NCBI GenBank assembly: GCA_031395645.1 | Contig: JANNJM010000087.1 | Coordinates: 1-64,000, forward strand | Length of the DNA stretch: 64,000 bases | Direction: 5' to 3' | Source of the DNA: SHZI01 sp031395645 | GTDB taxonomy: Bacteria; Pseudomonadota; Gammaproteobacteria; Steroidobacterales; GCA-2729495 | Part shown: piece after piece, positions 15,872 to 24,445 of the stretch | Position numbering within the stretch: position 1 is the first letter of the stretch | How the letters are laid out: the number at the start of each line of letters is the position of its first letter | Position numbers and translations under genes: made by a program | Notes under the pieces: model-generated | What the model saw: only the letters and a program-made list of their open reading frames with translations | Database searches by the model: none | What the model was told of the DNA's origin: nothing

Positions 15872-16587
15872 GTGGCACGACGTCCAGCACGGATCTGGAA
15901 GACTCCTTCATCATGCACGCATGGCCCTATCAGGAAACGAGTCAGATCATCGAAGCGCTGGGTGCCCAGCACGGACGCGTCGGGCTGGTGGCCCGGGGCG
16001 CCCGCCGACCGAAATCCCGATGGCGCAGTGTGCTCCAGCCGTTCCTGCCCCTGCGGCTGTCGTGGGTCGGGCGGGGTGGTCTGTACACGCTTCGCAGTGC
16101 CGAACCTGCCAGTTTCGCGCCCGCTCTCGACGGGCTGGCCCTGATGGGCGCGTTTTACCTCAACGAACTCATCCTCAATTTCGTGCGGCGAGGCGATCCA
16201 CACCCGGGCCTGTTCATTGCCTACTCGCAGGCACTGGCGGAATTGCGCACGGGCGGCGATCCGGAGCCGGCCCTGCGGCGTTTCGAGCTGCAGCTGCTGG
16301 CAGAGGTGGGTTACGGACTCAACCTGGACCACGATGTCCTGAACGACGTGCCGCTGGACCCGGCTGCGGTTTATGAGTATCGCCTGGAGCAGGGCCCGGT
16401 GCCGGCCGCGCTGGGGGGCGCCGGACTGACCTTTTACGGCTCCGAACTGCTTGCGATCGGACGTGCTGAATTCTCCTCACCGGCAATTCTCAAGTTAGCC
16501 AAGAGGCTTTTTCGCGCCGTGCTGGCCCACTATCTCGATGGCCGGACCCTGAAAACCCGCGAGGTCATGGCGTCAATGCGCCGTTAG
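15868..16587 (+). CDS. recO: DNA repair protein RecO
   Basis: Loads RecA with RecF and RecR at ssDNA gaps. The N-terminal OB fold is recognisable (DSFIMHAWPYQETSQIIEAL, LVARGARRPKSRW), followed by the helical C-terminal domain with FELQLLAEVGYGLNL and GRTLKTREVM. Length 239. ATG 15868 overlaps the era stop (ATGA). Confidence 0.94.
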   Translation: MSGTTSSTDLEDSFIMHAWPYQETSQIIEALGAQHGRVGLVARGARRPKSRWRSVLQPFLPLRLSWVGRGGLYTLRSAEPASFAPALDGLALMGAFYLNELILNFVRRGDPHPGLFIAYSQALAELRTGGDPEPALRRFELQLLAEVGYGLNLDHDVLNDVPLDPAAVYEYRLEQGPVPAALGGAGLTFYGSELLAIGRAEFSSPAILKLAKRLFRAVLAHYLDGRTLKTREVMASMRR

Positions 16588-16589
16588 AC

Positions 16590-17336
16590 ATGAGTACGCG
16601 ACTTTCAAGCCTCCTTCTGGGCGTCAATGTTGACCATGTCGCTACCCTGCGCAAGGCCCGGGGAACCCGCTATCCGGATCCGACCCAGGCCGCATTGCTG
16701 GCCGAGCAGGCCGGTGCCGACAGCATTACGGTGCACCTGCGCGAGGACCGGCGGCATATCCAGGACGCGGATCTTCCGCTACTGCAGTCGCTGTTACAGA
16801 CGCGGATGAACCTGGAGCTGGCAGTGGTTCCGGAGATCATTGCCATCGCCTGCCGGATCCGGCCTGCCGACTGCTGCCTGGTCCCAGAGCGCCGCGCGGA
16901 ACTCACCACGGAAGGCGGACTCGATGTGAGCCGACACTTCGACGCCGTGGCCGACGCCTGCCGCGAGTTCAGGGCGCACGGTATCCGTGCCGGCCTGTTC
17001 ATCAATGCCGATGAACGCCAGATCGAAGCCGCGGTGAGGACCGGTGCGCCCGTCGTTGAACTCCATACCGGCGGGTATGCGGAGGCGGTTTCGAGCGAGC
17101 AGCGGGCGGCGGAGCTGTACCGGATTGCAGGCGCAGCCCGGCTGGCGGCGGCTGCCGGACTTGAGGTGCATGCAGGTCACGGACTCAACTACCACAACGT
17201 CGGCCCGATTGCGGCTATTGCCGATATCGTCGAGCTGAATATCGGCCACGCCATTGTCGCGCGCGCCCTGTTTACAGGCCTCGCCGCTGCCGTGGCCGAC
17301 ATGAAGCAGCTGATGCGTGAAGCACGCAGTGCATGA
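16590..17336 (+). CDS. pdxJ: Pyridoxine 5'-phosphate synthase
   Basis: Condenses 1-deoxyxylulose 5-phosphate with 3-amino-2-oxopropyl phosphate in vitamin B6 synthesis. Family motifs: LGVNVDHVATLRKARG at the N-terminus, SITVHLREDRRHIQD, TRMNLELAV, LVPERRAELTTEGGLDV, VELHTGGYA, VHAGHGLNYHNV and ELNIGHAIVARALF. Length 248. The start is 2 nt after recO and the stop overlaps acpS. Confidence 0.97.
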   Translation: MSTRLSSLLLGVNVDHVATLRKARGTRYPDPTQAALLAEQAGADSITVHLREDRRHIQDADLPLLQSLLQTRMNLELAVVPEIIAIACRIRPADCCLVPERRAELTTEGGLDVSRHFDAVADACREFRAHGIRAGLFINADERQIEAAVRTGAPVVELHTGGYAEAVSSEQRAAELYRIAGAARLAAAAGLEVHAGHGLNYHNVGPIAAIADIVELNIGHAIVARALFTGLAAAVADMKQLMREARSA

Positions 17337-17725
17337 TTTTCGGCATCGGCACTGACATCCTGAAAATCGAGCGGGTGGGGGCAGTCCACGAACGTTATGG
17401 CGAGCGCTTCGTCCGGCACGTGCTGATGCCGGAAGAAGTTGTCGATTTTCAGCGGACCCGGAATCCGGTCCGCTTTCTGAGTATGCGATTCGCCGCGAAG
17501 GAAGCGATCGTCAAGGCCCTGGGTACCGGGTTCGCCAACGGCATGTGGCTCCGCGATGCCGGCGTCGTGCACGATCCGCTGGGAAAGCCGGGGATCATCT
17601 TTTCTGCGCGGGGCCGGCAGGTCTGCAGCCGCCTCGGCGTTGCCGCTGACGCCGGGCACCTGAGCCTATCGGACGAAGCGGGCCTCGTCGTAGCCGTTGC
17701 CATACTCCTTAAAGTCACCACCTGA
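17333..17725 (+). CDS. acpS: Holo-[acyl-carrier-protein] synthase
   Basis: Transfers 4'-phosphopantetheine from CoA to apo-ACP. Characteristic motifs are GIGTDILKIERV at the N-terminus and RFAAKEAIVKALGTGF around residues 50-65, with the metal-binding aspartate and glutamate. The SLSDEAGLVVAVAIL end is typical. Length 130. ATG overlaps the pdxJ stop. It supports the fatty-acid pathway encoded partly at 47-50 kb. Confidence 0.96.
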   Translation: MIFGIGTDILKIERVGAVHERYGERFVRHVLMPEEVVDFQRTRNPVRFLSMRFAAKEAIVKALGTGFANGMWLRDAGVVHDPLGKPGIIFSARGRQVCSRLGVAADAGHLSLSDEAGLVVAVAILLKVTT

Positions 17726-17748
17726 TCCTGCCGGGAAGAGCCTGAACC

Positions 17749-18555
17749 ATGCGCGCACTGGTATTCGATATCGAGACGATTCCTGACGTCGAACTGGGTA
17801 AGCGGCTGTTTAATCTGCACGGGCTACCTGACGAGGACGTGGTGAAGGCGATGACCTTCCACCGCCTGCAGGAAACCGGTTCGGACTTCCTGCCGTTGCA
17901 TCAGCACCGCATCGTCGCGATCTCCGTGGTGTGGCGGCACCGTGATGGCCTCAAGGTGATGAGTCTCGGAGAACCGGACAGCCCCGAGCGGGAACTCGTG
18001 GCCCGGTTTTATGAAGCAATTGACCGGCACACGCCGGAACTCATCTCCTGGAACGGGAGTGGCTTCGATTTGCCTGTGTTGCACTACCGGGCGCTTCTGC
18101 ACGGTATCCAGGCGCCGAGGTACTGGGAGTTGGGTGAGAACGACAGTGGCTTTCGCTTCAACAACTACCTGAGTCGGTTTCACTGGCGACACCTGGATCT
18201 GATGGACGTCCTCTCAGCCTGGCAGGGCCGGTCCCGCGCCAGCCTGAACGACATTGCCACGCTGCTAGGGTTTCCGGGGAAGCTTGGCTTTGGTGGCGAT
18301 CAGGTCTGGGATACGTGGCTCCGTGGTGAGGTACAGGCGATTCGCGACTACTGCGAGACGGACGTCATGAATACTTACCTGATCTGGCTGCGGTTTCAGT
18401 TCATGCGCGGGCAACTTGACCAGCAGGGCCTGACCGACGAGTTGGCCCGGGTTCAGCGCTTTCTCGACGCGAGCGACGCCAGTCACTGGCGGGCGTTTGC
18501 AGCAGCCTGGGTGAAGGGGCCAAGCATTGCGTCACCGCCAGCGACGGGCACCTGA
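17749..18555 (+). CDS. Predicted 3'-5' exonuclease, PolB-like (PF10108 type)
   Basis: A stand-alone DEDD-fold nuclease related to the proofreading domain of family B polymerases. Exo I is VFDIETIPD at residues 4-12. Exo II is WNGSGFDLPVL, and the exo III-like region IRDYCETDVMNTYLIWLRF is around 200-218. Length 268, which is normal. Its biological role is not established. It is preceded by a 23-nt gap after acpS and followed by rlmD. Confidence 0.88.
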   Translation: MRALVFDIETIPDVELGKRLFNLHGLPDEDVVKAMTFHRLQETGSDFLPLHQHRIVAISVVWRHRDGLKVMSLGEPDSPERELVARFYEAIDRHTPELISWNGSGFDLPVLHYRALLHGIQAPRYWELGENDSGFRFNNYLSRFHWRHLDLMDVLSAWQGRSRASLNDIATLLGFPGKLGFGGDQVWDTWLRGEVQAIRDYCETDVMNTYLIWLRFQFMRGQLDQQGLTDELARVQRFLDASDASHWRAFAAAWVKGPSIASPPATGT

Positions 18556-18565
18556 AACTCTCCCG

Positions 18566-19882
18566 GTGAGTGCCCCTCCCGCCATCGAGCTCGGAGACGT
18601 TACGGCACTGACTCTGGAGGGCAGTGGGGTGCTGGCTCCGGACCGCAAACGGGTCCTCGTCCCCGGGGCACTGGCGGGCGAGGAGGTCACTTTTCAGCGG
18701 CGCCGGCGGCGCCGCAACTATGACGAAGGCGTCCTCGTTGAGGTCCGTCGGTCGTCTCCGGACCGGGTTGTTCCCGACTGCGAGTACTTCGGTCGGTGCG
18801 GAGGGTGCTCGCTGCAGCATCTTTCGCCGGACGGGCAACTCGCGATGAAGCAGCAGACCTTGCTGGAGAGCCTTGCGCGCATCGCTGATCTGCAGCCCGG
18901 AGAGATTCTGCCGCCGGTCCGCGGCGCAGTCTGGGGCTACAGGCGCCGGGCCCGTCTCGCCGTTCGCCATGTTGAACGCAAAGGCCGCGTACTGGTTGGC
19001 TTTCGGGAGCGCGAGAAGCCATGGGTCGTGGACATGCTGGCCTGCAGAACCGCCGAGCCAGCCATCAGCCGGCTCATCGAGCCCTTGTCAGTGCTGATTG
19101 GTGCGCTTTCCATCCGGGCCCAGCTCCCGCAAGTTGAGGCTACCGTGGCAGACAATGCCACCGCGCTCGTCTTTCGGGTTCTTGAAGCGCCGACCCCTGC
19201 AGATCTGGACAAGCTAGCGCAGTTCGCCGCGGGCCAGAATGTGCGGATCTTCCTGCAGCCCAGGAATCCGGAGTCGATCGTCCCGCTGCACCCGGAACAA
19301 CCCCTGGACGAGCTCTACTACCGGCTGCCGGCGTTTGATCTGGCGTTGACGTTCGGGCCGACTGATTTCATCCAGGTGCACGGCGAGGTCAACCGGCAGA
19401 TGGTAGACCAGGCACTACGGCTGCTCGCGCCCACAGTGGCAGACCGCGTGCTGGATCTTTTTTGCGGTATCGGCAATTTCACGTTGCCTCTGGCGCGATC
19501 CGCGGGCGAGATCCTTGGTCTCGAAGGATCGGGCGCCATGATCCGGCGCGGCCAGCACAATGCCGCACTCGCCGGGCTGTCCAATGCGCGCTTCGTCGAG
19601 GCGGACCTGTCCGGTGCGGGCGTGGAGGGCGCCTGGACCCGCGAGCGCTTTGACCTCGTCCTGCTCGATCCGCCGCGCACCGGTGCAGCGGAGTTGCTAC
19701 CAGCGCTGGGCAGGCTTGCGGCGCGGCGCATTGTTTACGTCTCCTGTCACCCGGGTACCCTCGCGCGGGATGCCGGGCTGCTCGTCCGTGAACACGGCTT
19801 CAGGCTCAAGAGCGCCGGTGTGATGGACATGTTCCCGCACACCAGTCACGTGGAATCCATGGCGCTGTTCGAGCGCTCCTGA
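18566..19882 (+). CDS. rlmD: 23S rRNA (uracil-1939-C5)-methyltransferase RlmD
   Basis: SAM-dependent m5U methyltransferase with an N-terminal TRAM domain (GDVTALTLEGSGVLAPD). The 4Fe-4S cluster cysteines are DCEYFGRCGGCSLQHL plus a later ACRTAEP cysteine. The Rossmann core has VLDLFCGIGNFTLPLA, DPPRTGA and the catalytic SCHPGTLARD. Length 438. GTG 18566 was chosen; an in-frame TTG at 18527 would overlap the preceding gene. Confidence 0.95.
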   Translation: MSAPPAIELGDVTALTLEGSGVLAPDRKRVLVPGALAGEEVTFQRRRRRRNYDEGVLVEVRRSSPDRVVPDCEYFGRCGGCSLQHLSPDGQLAMKQQTLLESLARIADLQPGEILPPVRGAVWGYRRRARLAVRHVERKGRVLVGFREREKPWVVDMLACRTAEPAISRLIEPLSVLIGALSIRAQLPQVEATVADNATALVFRVLEAPTPADLDKLAQFAAGQNVRIFLQPRNPESIVPLHPEQPLDELYYRLPAFDLALTFGPTDFIQVHGEVNRQMVDQALRLLAPTVADRVLDLFCGIGNFTLPLARSAGEILGLEGSGAMIRRGQHNAALAGLSNARFVEADLSGAGVEGAWTRERFDLVLLDPPRTGAAELLPALGRLAARRIVYVSCHPGTLARDAGLLVREHGFRLKSAGVMDMFPHTSHVESMALFERS

Positions 19883-19887
19883 CGGCT

Positions 19888-20379
19888 GTGGCCACCCCTC
19901 CCCTGGATATCGTCATCAGCCTGACCCGGCAGACCCTGCAGGTCAGCCGGGTAGGACGCCTTGAGCAGGAGTTTCTCGTCTCCACGTCACGCTATGGCCC
20001 GGGCGAACAGCAGGGCAGCCTGTGCACACCCCGCGGCCGGCACGTCATTCGGGCCAAAATCGGAAGCGACTTGCCGGCAGGTGCCGTGCTCCGTGCCCGG
20101 CGACCCACCGGGGAAGTGTTTTCGCCGGCGCTGCACCAGGCAGAGCCAGGCCGCGACTGGATCCTGAGTCGCATTCTCTGGCTTTCCGGTCTCGAACCCG
20201 GGCGCAACCGGCTCGGCGACGTGGACTCGATGCGCCGGTACATCTACATTCACGGCACGCCGGATCACGAGCCGATGGGCGTGCCGTTCTCCCACGGATG
20301 CATCAGAATGCGCAATACCGAAGTCTGCCAGCTGTTTGAACTCGTCACGGCCGGCACACTCGTTAATCTGGTTCCCTGA
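19888..20379 (+). CDS. Signal-less YkuD-fold protein, candidate cytoplasmic L,D-carboxypeptidase
   Basis: A 163-residue YkuD-domain protein with the active-site block HGTPDHEPMGVPFSHGCIRM (catalytic Cys, with His and Arg). No signal peptide or membrane helix precedes the domain; it starts MATPPLDIVISLTRQ, directly in the fold. Classical L,D-transpeptidases are periplasmic, whereas the ElsL/LdcV group uses this fold in the cytoplasm to remove the terminal D-Ala from recycled tetrapeptides. The next gene is nagZ, also a cytoplasmic recycling enzyme, so a recycling L,D-carboxypeptidase is the better inference. Start GTG 19888, 5 nt after rlmD. Confidence 0.82.
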   Translation: MATPPLDIVISLTRQTLQVSRVGRLEQEFLVSTSRYGPGEQQGSLCTPRGRHVIRAKIGSDLPAGAVLRARRPTGEVFSPALHQAEPGRDWILSRILWLSGLEPGRNRLGDVDSMRRYIYIHGTPDHEPMGVPFSHGCIRMRNTEVCQLFELVTAGTLVNLVP

Positions 20380-20394
20380 CGTGACGGACGGCCA

Positions 20395-21468
20395 ATGACC
20401 CTTGGGCCACTGATGGTGGATGTTGCGGGCCTGGCGCTTACGGCCGACGAGCGGGTCCGGCTGCAGAACCCGCTGGTCGGCGCGGTCATTCTCTTCAGCC
20501 GGAATTTCCAGGACCTGGCCCAGGTTCGGGAACTGGTGGCCGAGATCCGGAGTGTCCGGTCGCCGCCATTGCTGGTCGCTGTGGACCAGGAGGGCGGTCG
20601 CGTCCAGCGTTTCCGGGAGGGATTCTACCCGCTGCCACCTCTGCACTGGATTGGGCGTAAGTACGACGAGGACAATGACCAGGGACGGCGGCTTGCACAG
20701 ACCTGCGGCTGGCTCATGGCGGCCGAGGTGCTCGATACCGGTGTGGATTTCAGTTTTGCGCCAGTCGTGGATCTCGACTATGGCGCCAGTGAGATCATTG
20801 GCAATCGATCATTCCATCGCGAGCCAGAAATCGTCGCAGAGCTCGCTTCTGCCTATGTCCTCGGCATGCACAAGGCGGGCATGGTCGCCGTTGCAAAACA
20901 TTTTCCCGGGCACGGCTACGTGGCCGCTGATTCGCACCGCGATCTGCCGGTGGACCCACGTACGCAGGCCGAGCTCTATGACGATCTGCTGCCCTTCGGG
21001 CGGCTGATCCGCCAGGGCGTGAACGGCGTCATGATCGCCCATGTCCGGTATCCCCAGGTGGATGGCGAGGTGGCCAGCCTGTCGAGCTACTGGCTGCGCA
21101 CGGCGTTGCGTGGTGAGCTTGGGTTTGGCGGCGTGATTTTTTCCGATGACCTGAGCATGCAGGCCCTTAAGAGCGAAGGCGACATGGCTACACGAGCCCG
21201 GCGGTCGCTGGCCGCTGGCGCTGACATGGCCCTCATCTGCAACGATCCCGACGCTGCCGATGCGACGCTCGCCGCGCTGAAGGACTACGGCGATCCCGTG
21301 GGCCAGATTGCGAGCCAGATTGCGAGCCAGATTGCGAGTCAGGCCCGCCTGGTCGCACTGCGGAGGCGGCTGGCCAGAGACACAGCATTTCGCGGCTCGC
21401 TGCCCTGGCAGCAGGCCGTCCAGGCACTGGACGAGGCCCAGGCTCCACCAGACCTGACGCTCCGCTGA
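20395..21468 (+). CDS. nagZ: Beta-N-acetylglucosaminidase NagZ
   Basis: Cytoplasmic glycoside hydrolase family 3 enzyme that removes GlcNAc from anhydro-muropeptides during cell-wall recycling. Motifs: DQEGGRVQRF near residue 64, KHFPGHGYVAADSH (substrate binding and catalytic His-Asp dyad) near 168-181, and FSDDLSMQAL with the catalytic nucleophile aspartate. Length 357. A 12-bp unit repeated three times at 21304-21339 encodes QIASQIASQIAS near the C-terminus. The stop overlaps the next start. Confidence 0.95.
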   Translation: MTLGPLMVDVAGLALTADERVRLQNPLVGAVILFSRNFQDLAQVRELVAEIRSVRSPPLLVAVDQEGGRVQRFREGFYPLPPLHWIGRKYDEDNDQGRRLAQTCGWLMAAEVLDTGVDFSFAPVVDLDYGASEIIGNRSFHREPEIVAELASAYVLGMHKAGMVAVAKHFPGHGYVAADSHRDLPVDPRTQAELYDDLLPFGRLIRQGVNGVMIAHVRYPQVDGEVASLSSYWLRTALRGELGFGGVIFSDDLSMQALKSEGDMATRARRSLAAGADMALICNDPDAADATLAALKDYGDPVGQIASQIASQIASQARLVALRRRLARDTAFRGSLPWQQAVQALDEAQAPPDLTLR

Positions 21469-21998
21469 TGGTCCCGAACGTACCGGGCTCCCGGCTGCTG
21501 GTGCCAAGGGATGCCGTCGATGCGGCATTTACCGCACTCGCGGCGGCCGTCCAGCCGCTCGTGGAGCACGAACCCTGCGTGTTGCTCGGCGTACTGCTCG
21601 GTGGGTTGCTGCCGCTTGCCCGTTTGTCCGGCGAGCTTAAGGGGGACTTCGTGCTGGATACCTGTAGGGTTGGCCGCTATGGCGATGCCACCCGCGGCGG
21701 CGTTCCCCAGTGGCTTGCGCCGCCGCGTGCGCAACTTCGAGGGCGACACGTCCTCGTTGTGGACGACATCTACGACGAAGGGGTCACGCTCGAGTTTCTG
21801 GCCCGGTACTGCCAGCAGGCGGGTGCCTCGCAGGTCACTTCGGTAGTACTGGTCCGCAAGCGCCATGCCCGGGCGCTTGCCGGTATTGAACCGGATCTCG
21901 TCGGTCTGGAAGTGGGGGACGACTATGTCTTCGGTTGCGGGATGGACTATCGGGGCCACTGGCGTCATCTGCCCGATATCTGGGCCGTGAACTACTGA
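21468..21998 (+). CDS. Hypoxanthine-guanine phosphoribosyltransferase
   Basis: A 176-residue type I phosphoribosyltransferase. The PRPP-binding signature is VLVVDDIYDEGVTLEF near residues 96-111, and the purine-contact end is DYVFGCGMDYRGHWRHLPDIWAV, as in hypoxanthine-guanine enzymes. The neighbouring methylthioinosine phosphorylase would release hypoxanthine, which this enzyme can convert to IMP. The ATG overlaps the nagZ stop (TGATG). Confidence 0.86.
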   Translation: MVPNVPGSRLLVPRDAVDAAFTALAAAVQPLVEHEPCVLLGVLLGGLLPLARLSGELKGDFVLDTCRVGRYGDATRGGVPQWLAPPRAQLRGRHVLVVDDIYDEGVTLEFLARYCQQAGASQVTSVVLVRKRHARALAGIEPDLVGLEVGDDYVFGCGMDYRGHWRHLPDIWAVNY

Positions 21999-22000
21999 GC

Positions 22001-22744
22001 ATGCGGCTTGGCATCATTGGCGGCACGGGCTCGGCCGGGCTGTTGCCGCCAGGTACCGCTGTCGCGTCGCCGCCTGGGCCCTGGGGCGCGACGTCGGCGC
22101 CGGTCCAGCAGAATCACGTCAACGGGCACGAGGTACTCATTCTCGCGAGGCACGGCGCGCCCGGAGCGCCGGCCATTCCGCCGCACAAGGTCAATTACCG
22201 GGCCAACCTCTGGGCCCTTCGCGAGCTGGGTGTAGAGCACGTGCTGGGTATCAATGCGGTGGGTGGCATCACGCCGGAGGCAAGGCCAGGCCGGCTGGTC
22301 GTTCCGGATCAACTGATCGACTACACCTGGGGCCGGGAACACACCTTCACCGGCGACAGTCGATTTCCGCTTCAGCATGTGGAGTTCACGACGCCGTTCA
22401 GTGCACCGCTGCGGAGCCTGCTGCTGGCGGCTGCCGGCCGCTGCGGTCTTGACGCCCTCGCGACCGGCACCTACGGGGCAACCCAGGGCCCCCGGCTGGA
22501 AACAGCGGCTGAGATCAACCGTCTCGAGCGGGACGGCTGTCACGTGGTCGGTATGACGGCAATGCCGGAGGCGGCGTTGGCCCGGGAGCTGGACCTGTCG
22601 TATGCGATCTGTTGCATGGTGGTGAACCAGGCGGCGGGGCGGGCACTGCCCGGGGTCGCTATTCATGGGGAAATTGCCGCCTCCATGGCAGCAGCCATGG
22701 CCGGCGTCCGGCGCCTCGTTATGGACCTGCTCGCGGCGGATTGA
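22001..22744 (+). CDS. mtnP: S-methyl-5'-thioinosine phosphorylase (MTAP/PNP family)
   Basis: A trimeric purine phosphorylase of the MTAP/PNP II family: IIGGTGSAG phosphate loop at the N-terminus, RHGAPGAPAIPPHKVNYRAN, INAVGGI, TYGATQGPRLETAAEI and GMTAMPEAALARE. In Pseudomonas the equivalent nagZ-linked enzyme prefers methylthioinosine. Adjacency to hypoxanthine phosphoribosyltransferase supports that here. Specificity cannot be read with certainty from sequence. Length 247, ATG 22001, 2 nt after the preceding stop. Confidence 0.88.
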   Translation: MRLGIIGGTGSAGLLPPGTAVASPPGPWGATSAPVQQNHVNGHEVLILARHGAPGAPAIPPHKVNYRANLWALRELGVEHVLGINAVGGITPEARPGRLVVPDQLIDYTWGREHTFTGDSRFPLQHVEFTTPFSAPLRSLLLAAAGRCGLDALATGTYGATQGPRLETAAEINRLERDGCHVVGMTAMPEAALARELDLSYAICCMVVNQAAGRALPGVAIHGEIAASMAAAMAGVRRLVMDLLAAD

Positions 22745-22836
22745 ACAACGCTGCCCGGTTGAAGCCCCGGTCAGTGACCACCTTCACAGAACCCGTCTTT
22801 GCCAGAAGCTAGGATGCGCATCTGGGTGTTGCGCAG

Positions 22837-22854
22837 CCGCGGAGGGGTCCGCGG
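22837..22854. repeat. 7-bp inverted repeat upstream of the GGDEF gene
   Basis: CCGCGGA (22837-22843) and TCCGCGG (22848-22854) with a GGGG loop. No T-run follows, so it is not a convincing intrinsic terminator. A second short palindrome, TCTCA-N6-TGAGA (22862-22877), ends just before the next ATG and could be an operator. Confidence 0.4.
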
Positions 22855-22878
22855 TGAGTTGTCTCATTATGTTGAGAT

Positions 22879-23838
22879 ATGAATCCTAACTCTCTGAAAA
22901 AGCTGAACAGACATCTGCTCCGGCAGGCCCTCGACGCGGTCCTGGCGCCGGCTTTGATCATCGATGCACAGCATCGGGAGCGGCAGGTCGTTTACGCGAA
23001 TTCCGCCGCCGGTCGGGCTCTCGGTCTGCACCCTAACGAACTCATCGGGCGTTCCGCCGACAGCCTCGCCGACAGCGCGTTCGATCCGGCGTCCCCGGAG
23101 CCCTGGCGACCCCGCGCGTCCCAGGGCGGCTGCGTGGAGCTTCGGCCGGAGCCCCTCTATGACCAGCCGGGCAAGGCCAGCTACTGGTTGTTGACCGCCA
23201 CCGGGTCGGAGCTCTCGGTGCCACGCCGCATCGAACCGAGCCCCGGAGCGACCGGGCCCTACATGGCCGGGACGGGCGTGTTCACAGCCACCGACGTCTG
23301 GGCCCGCAGCCTGCGCGACGACCGGACGGATGCCGCCACGGGCATTCCGGGCCGGAACGCTCTGCTGGAGGTCCTGTTGCGGGACTGGTCCGTCGCGCGC
23401 CGCGAGCAAACGCGCCTGAGTGTCATCGTTTTCCGCATCGATGCCCTCGAGAGTTATCACCGCCTCTTTGGCCGGCACGCGACGGAGGCCTGCCTGCGCA
23501 AGGTGGCCCACGCCCTGGCCAATTCCCTGCAACGCGCCGCCGACTACTGCGCCCGGGTCGGGCACGACCGTTTCGCCGTCTTGATTGGCGGCGCGGAGGA
23601 GGAGCAGGTGGCCGCGTTTGCCGAGCGCATCGCCCAGCGTGTCCGCGATCTGGCGATCCACCACCCGAGGTCGCAGCTCGCCCGGTACGTGACGGTGTCG
23701 TGGAGCATGGCCTCGGAAGTTCCGTCAGCGCAGGCCGAGGAGCCGTGCCTGCTCGAGGATGCGGAAGCGCGCATCGCGGGCCGTGAGGCCCGGGACGCAC
23801 GGGTTGGCGACGAAGGTCTCAACGCTGATGTAGGCTGA
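22879..23838 (+). CDS. PAS-GGDEF protein with degenerate active site, putative c-di-GMP receptor
   Basis: A 319-residue cytoplasmic protein. Residues about 15-110 look like a PAS fold (ALIIDAQHRERQVVYANSAAGRALGLHPNELIGR). Residues about 150-290 are a GGDEF domain (DAATGIPGRNALLE, VFRIDALESYHRLFG). The catalytic GGDEF is replaced by GHDRF (228-232), so cyclase activity is unlikely. The inhibitory-site motif R219-A-A-D222 is kept at the canonical distance, which suggests c-di-GMP binding. No EAL domain or membrane helix. It stands alone between mtnP and the asparaginase-like gene, with its own upstream region. Confidence 0.85.
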   Translation: MNPNSLKKLNRHLLRQALDAVLAPALIIDAQHRERQVVYANSAAGRALGLHPNELIGRSADSLADSAFDPASPEPWRPRASQGGCVELRPEPLYDQPGKASYWLLTATGSELSVPRRIEPSPGATGPYMAGTGVFTATDVWARSLRDDRTDAATGIPGRNALLEVLLRDWSVARREQTRLSVIVFRIDALESYHRLFGRHATEACLRKVAHALANSLQRAADYCARVGHDRFAVLIGGAEEEQVAAFAERIAQRVRDLAIHHPRSQLARYVTVSWSMASEVPSAQAEEPCLLEDAEARIAGREARDARVGDEGLNADVG

Positions 23839-23904
23839 CGGGACTCCAGGAATTCAAAAGGCCGTATGCTCTGCGCTGATCCCCGCGCCCAGCGAGCATT
23901 AAGC

Positions 23905-24399
23905 ATGGACTACCTCTGCGTCATCACGACCGGTGGCACCATCGACAAGATCTACTTCGATGATAAATCCGACTATCAGGTTGGCGCGCCGCAGATCGGC
24001 GAGATCCTGCAGGCACTCGGCGTCGACTTCAGGTTTGACGTTGTGCCGGTCCTGCGTAAAGACAGCCTGTATATCACCAGCGACGATCGCGAACTGATTC
24101 GGCGCAGCGTTGCCGCGCAGCCGGCGCGGCACGTACTCGTCACCCACGGCACCGACTCCATAGTGGAAACTGCCAGAGTGCTGACGTCGATACCTGACAA
24201 GGTTATCGCGTTGACCGGCGCGCTCAACCCGGCGCGCTTCATGGGTTCCGATGCCGTATTCAACATCGGCTGTGCCGTGGCGGCCGTCCAGATCCTGCAG
24301 CCTGGCACCTATATCGCCATGAACGGGCGCATCTGGGATCCGGTGAAGGTGCGTAAGAACGTTGCCGCCAATCGGTTTGAATCGGCCGATAAGCGCTGA
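23905..24399 (+). CDS. Short asparaginase-domain protein
   Basis: A 164-residue protein with the two threonine motifs of asparaginases: TTGGTID at residues 8-14 and HGTDSIVET around 76-84. It lacks the whole C-terminal domain of type I/II asparaginases (about 330 residues). Because the reading frame ends cleanly and short asparaginase-domain proteins occur in other proteobacteria, it is probably a real family rather than a truncation. Activity cannot be predicted, as the second domain normally completes the active site across subunits. ATG 23905 was chosen over an upstream in-frame ATG at 23866. Confidence 0.82.
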   Translation: MDYLCVITTGGTIDKIYFDDKSDYQVGAPQIGEILQALGVDFRFDVVPVLRKDSLYITSDDRELIRRSVAAQPARHVLVTHGTDSIVETARVLTSIPDKVIALTGALNPARFMGSDAVFNIGCAVAAVQILQPGTYIAMNGRIWDPVKVRKNVAANRFESADKR

Positions 24400-24445
24400 G
24401 TCTATAATTCGGCCCGCACCATCGGTCTTACATGAGGGCGTGCCC

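Noticed and set aside
23905..24399. Asparaginase gene as a pseudogene
   Set aside because: The frame is intact from a plausible ATG to its stop, and the following sequence contains no remnant of the missing domain; it goes directly into the next gene's leader.
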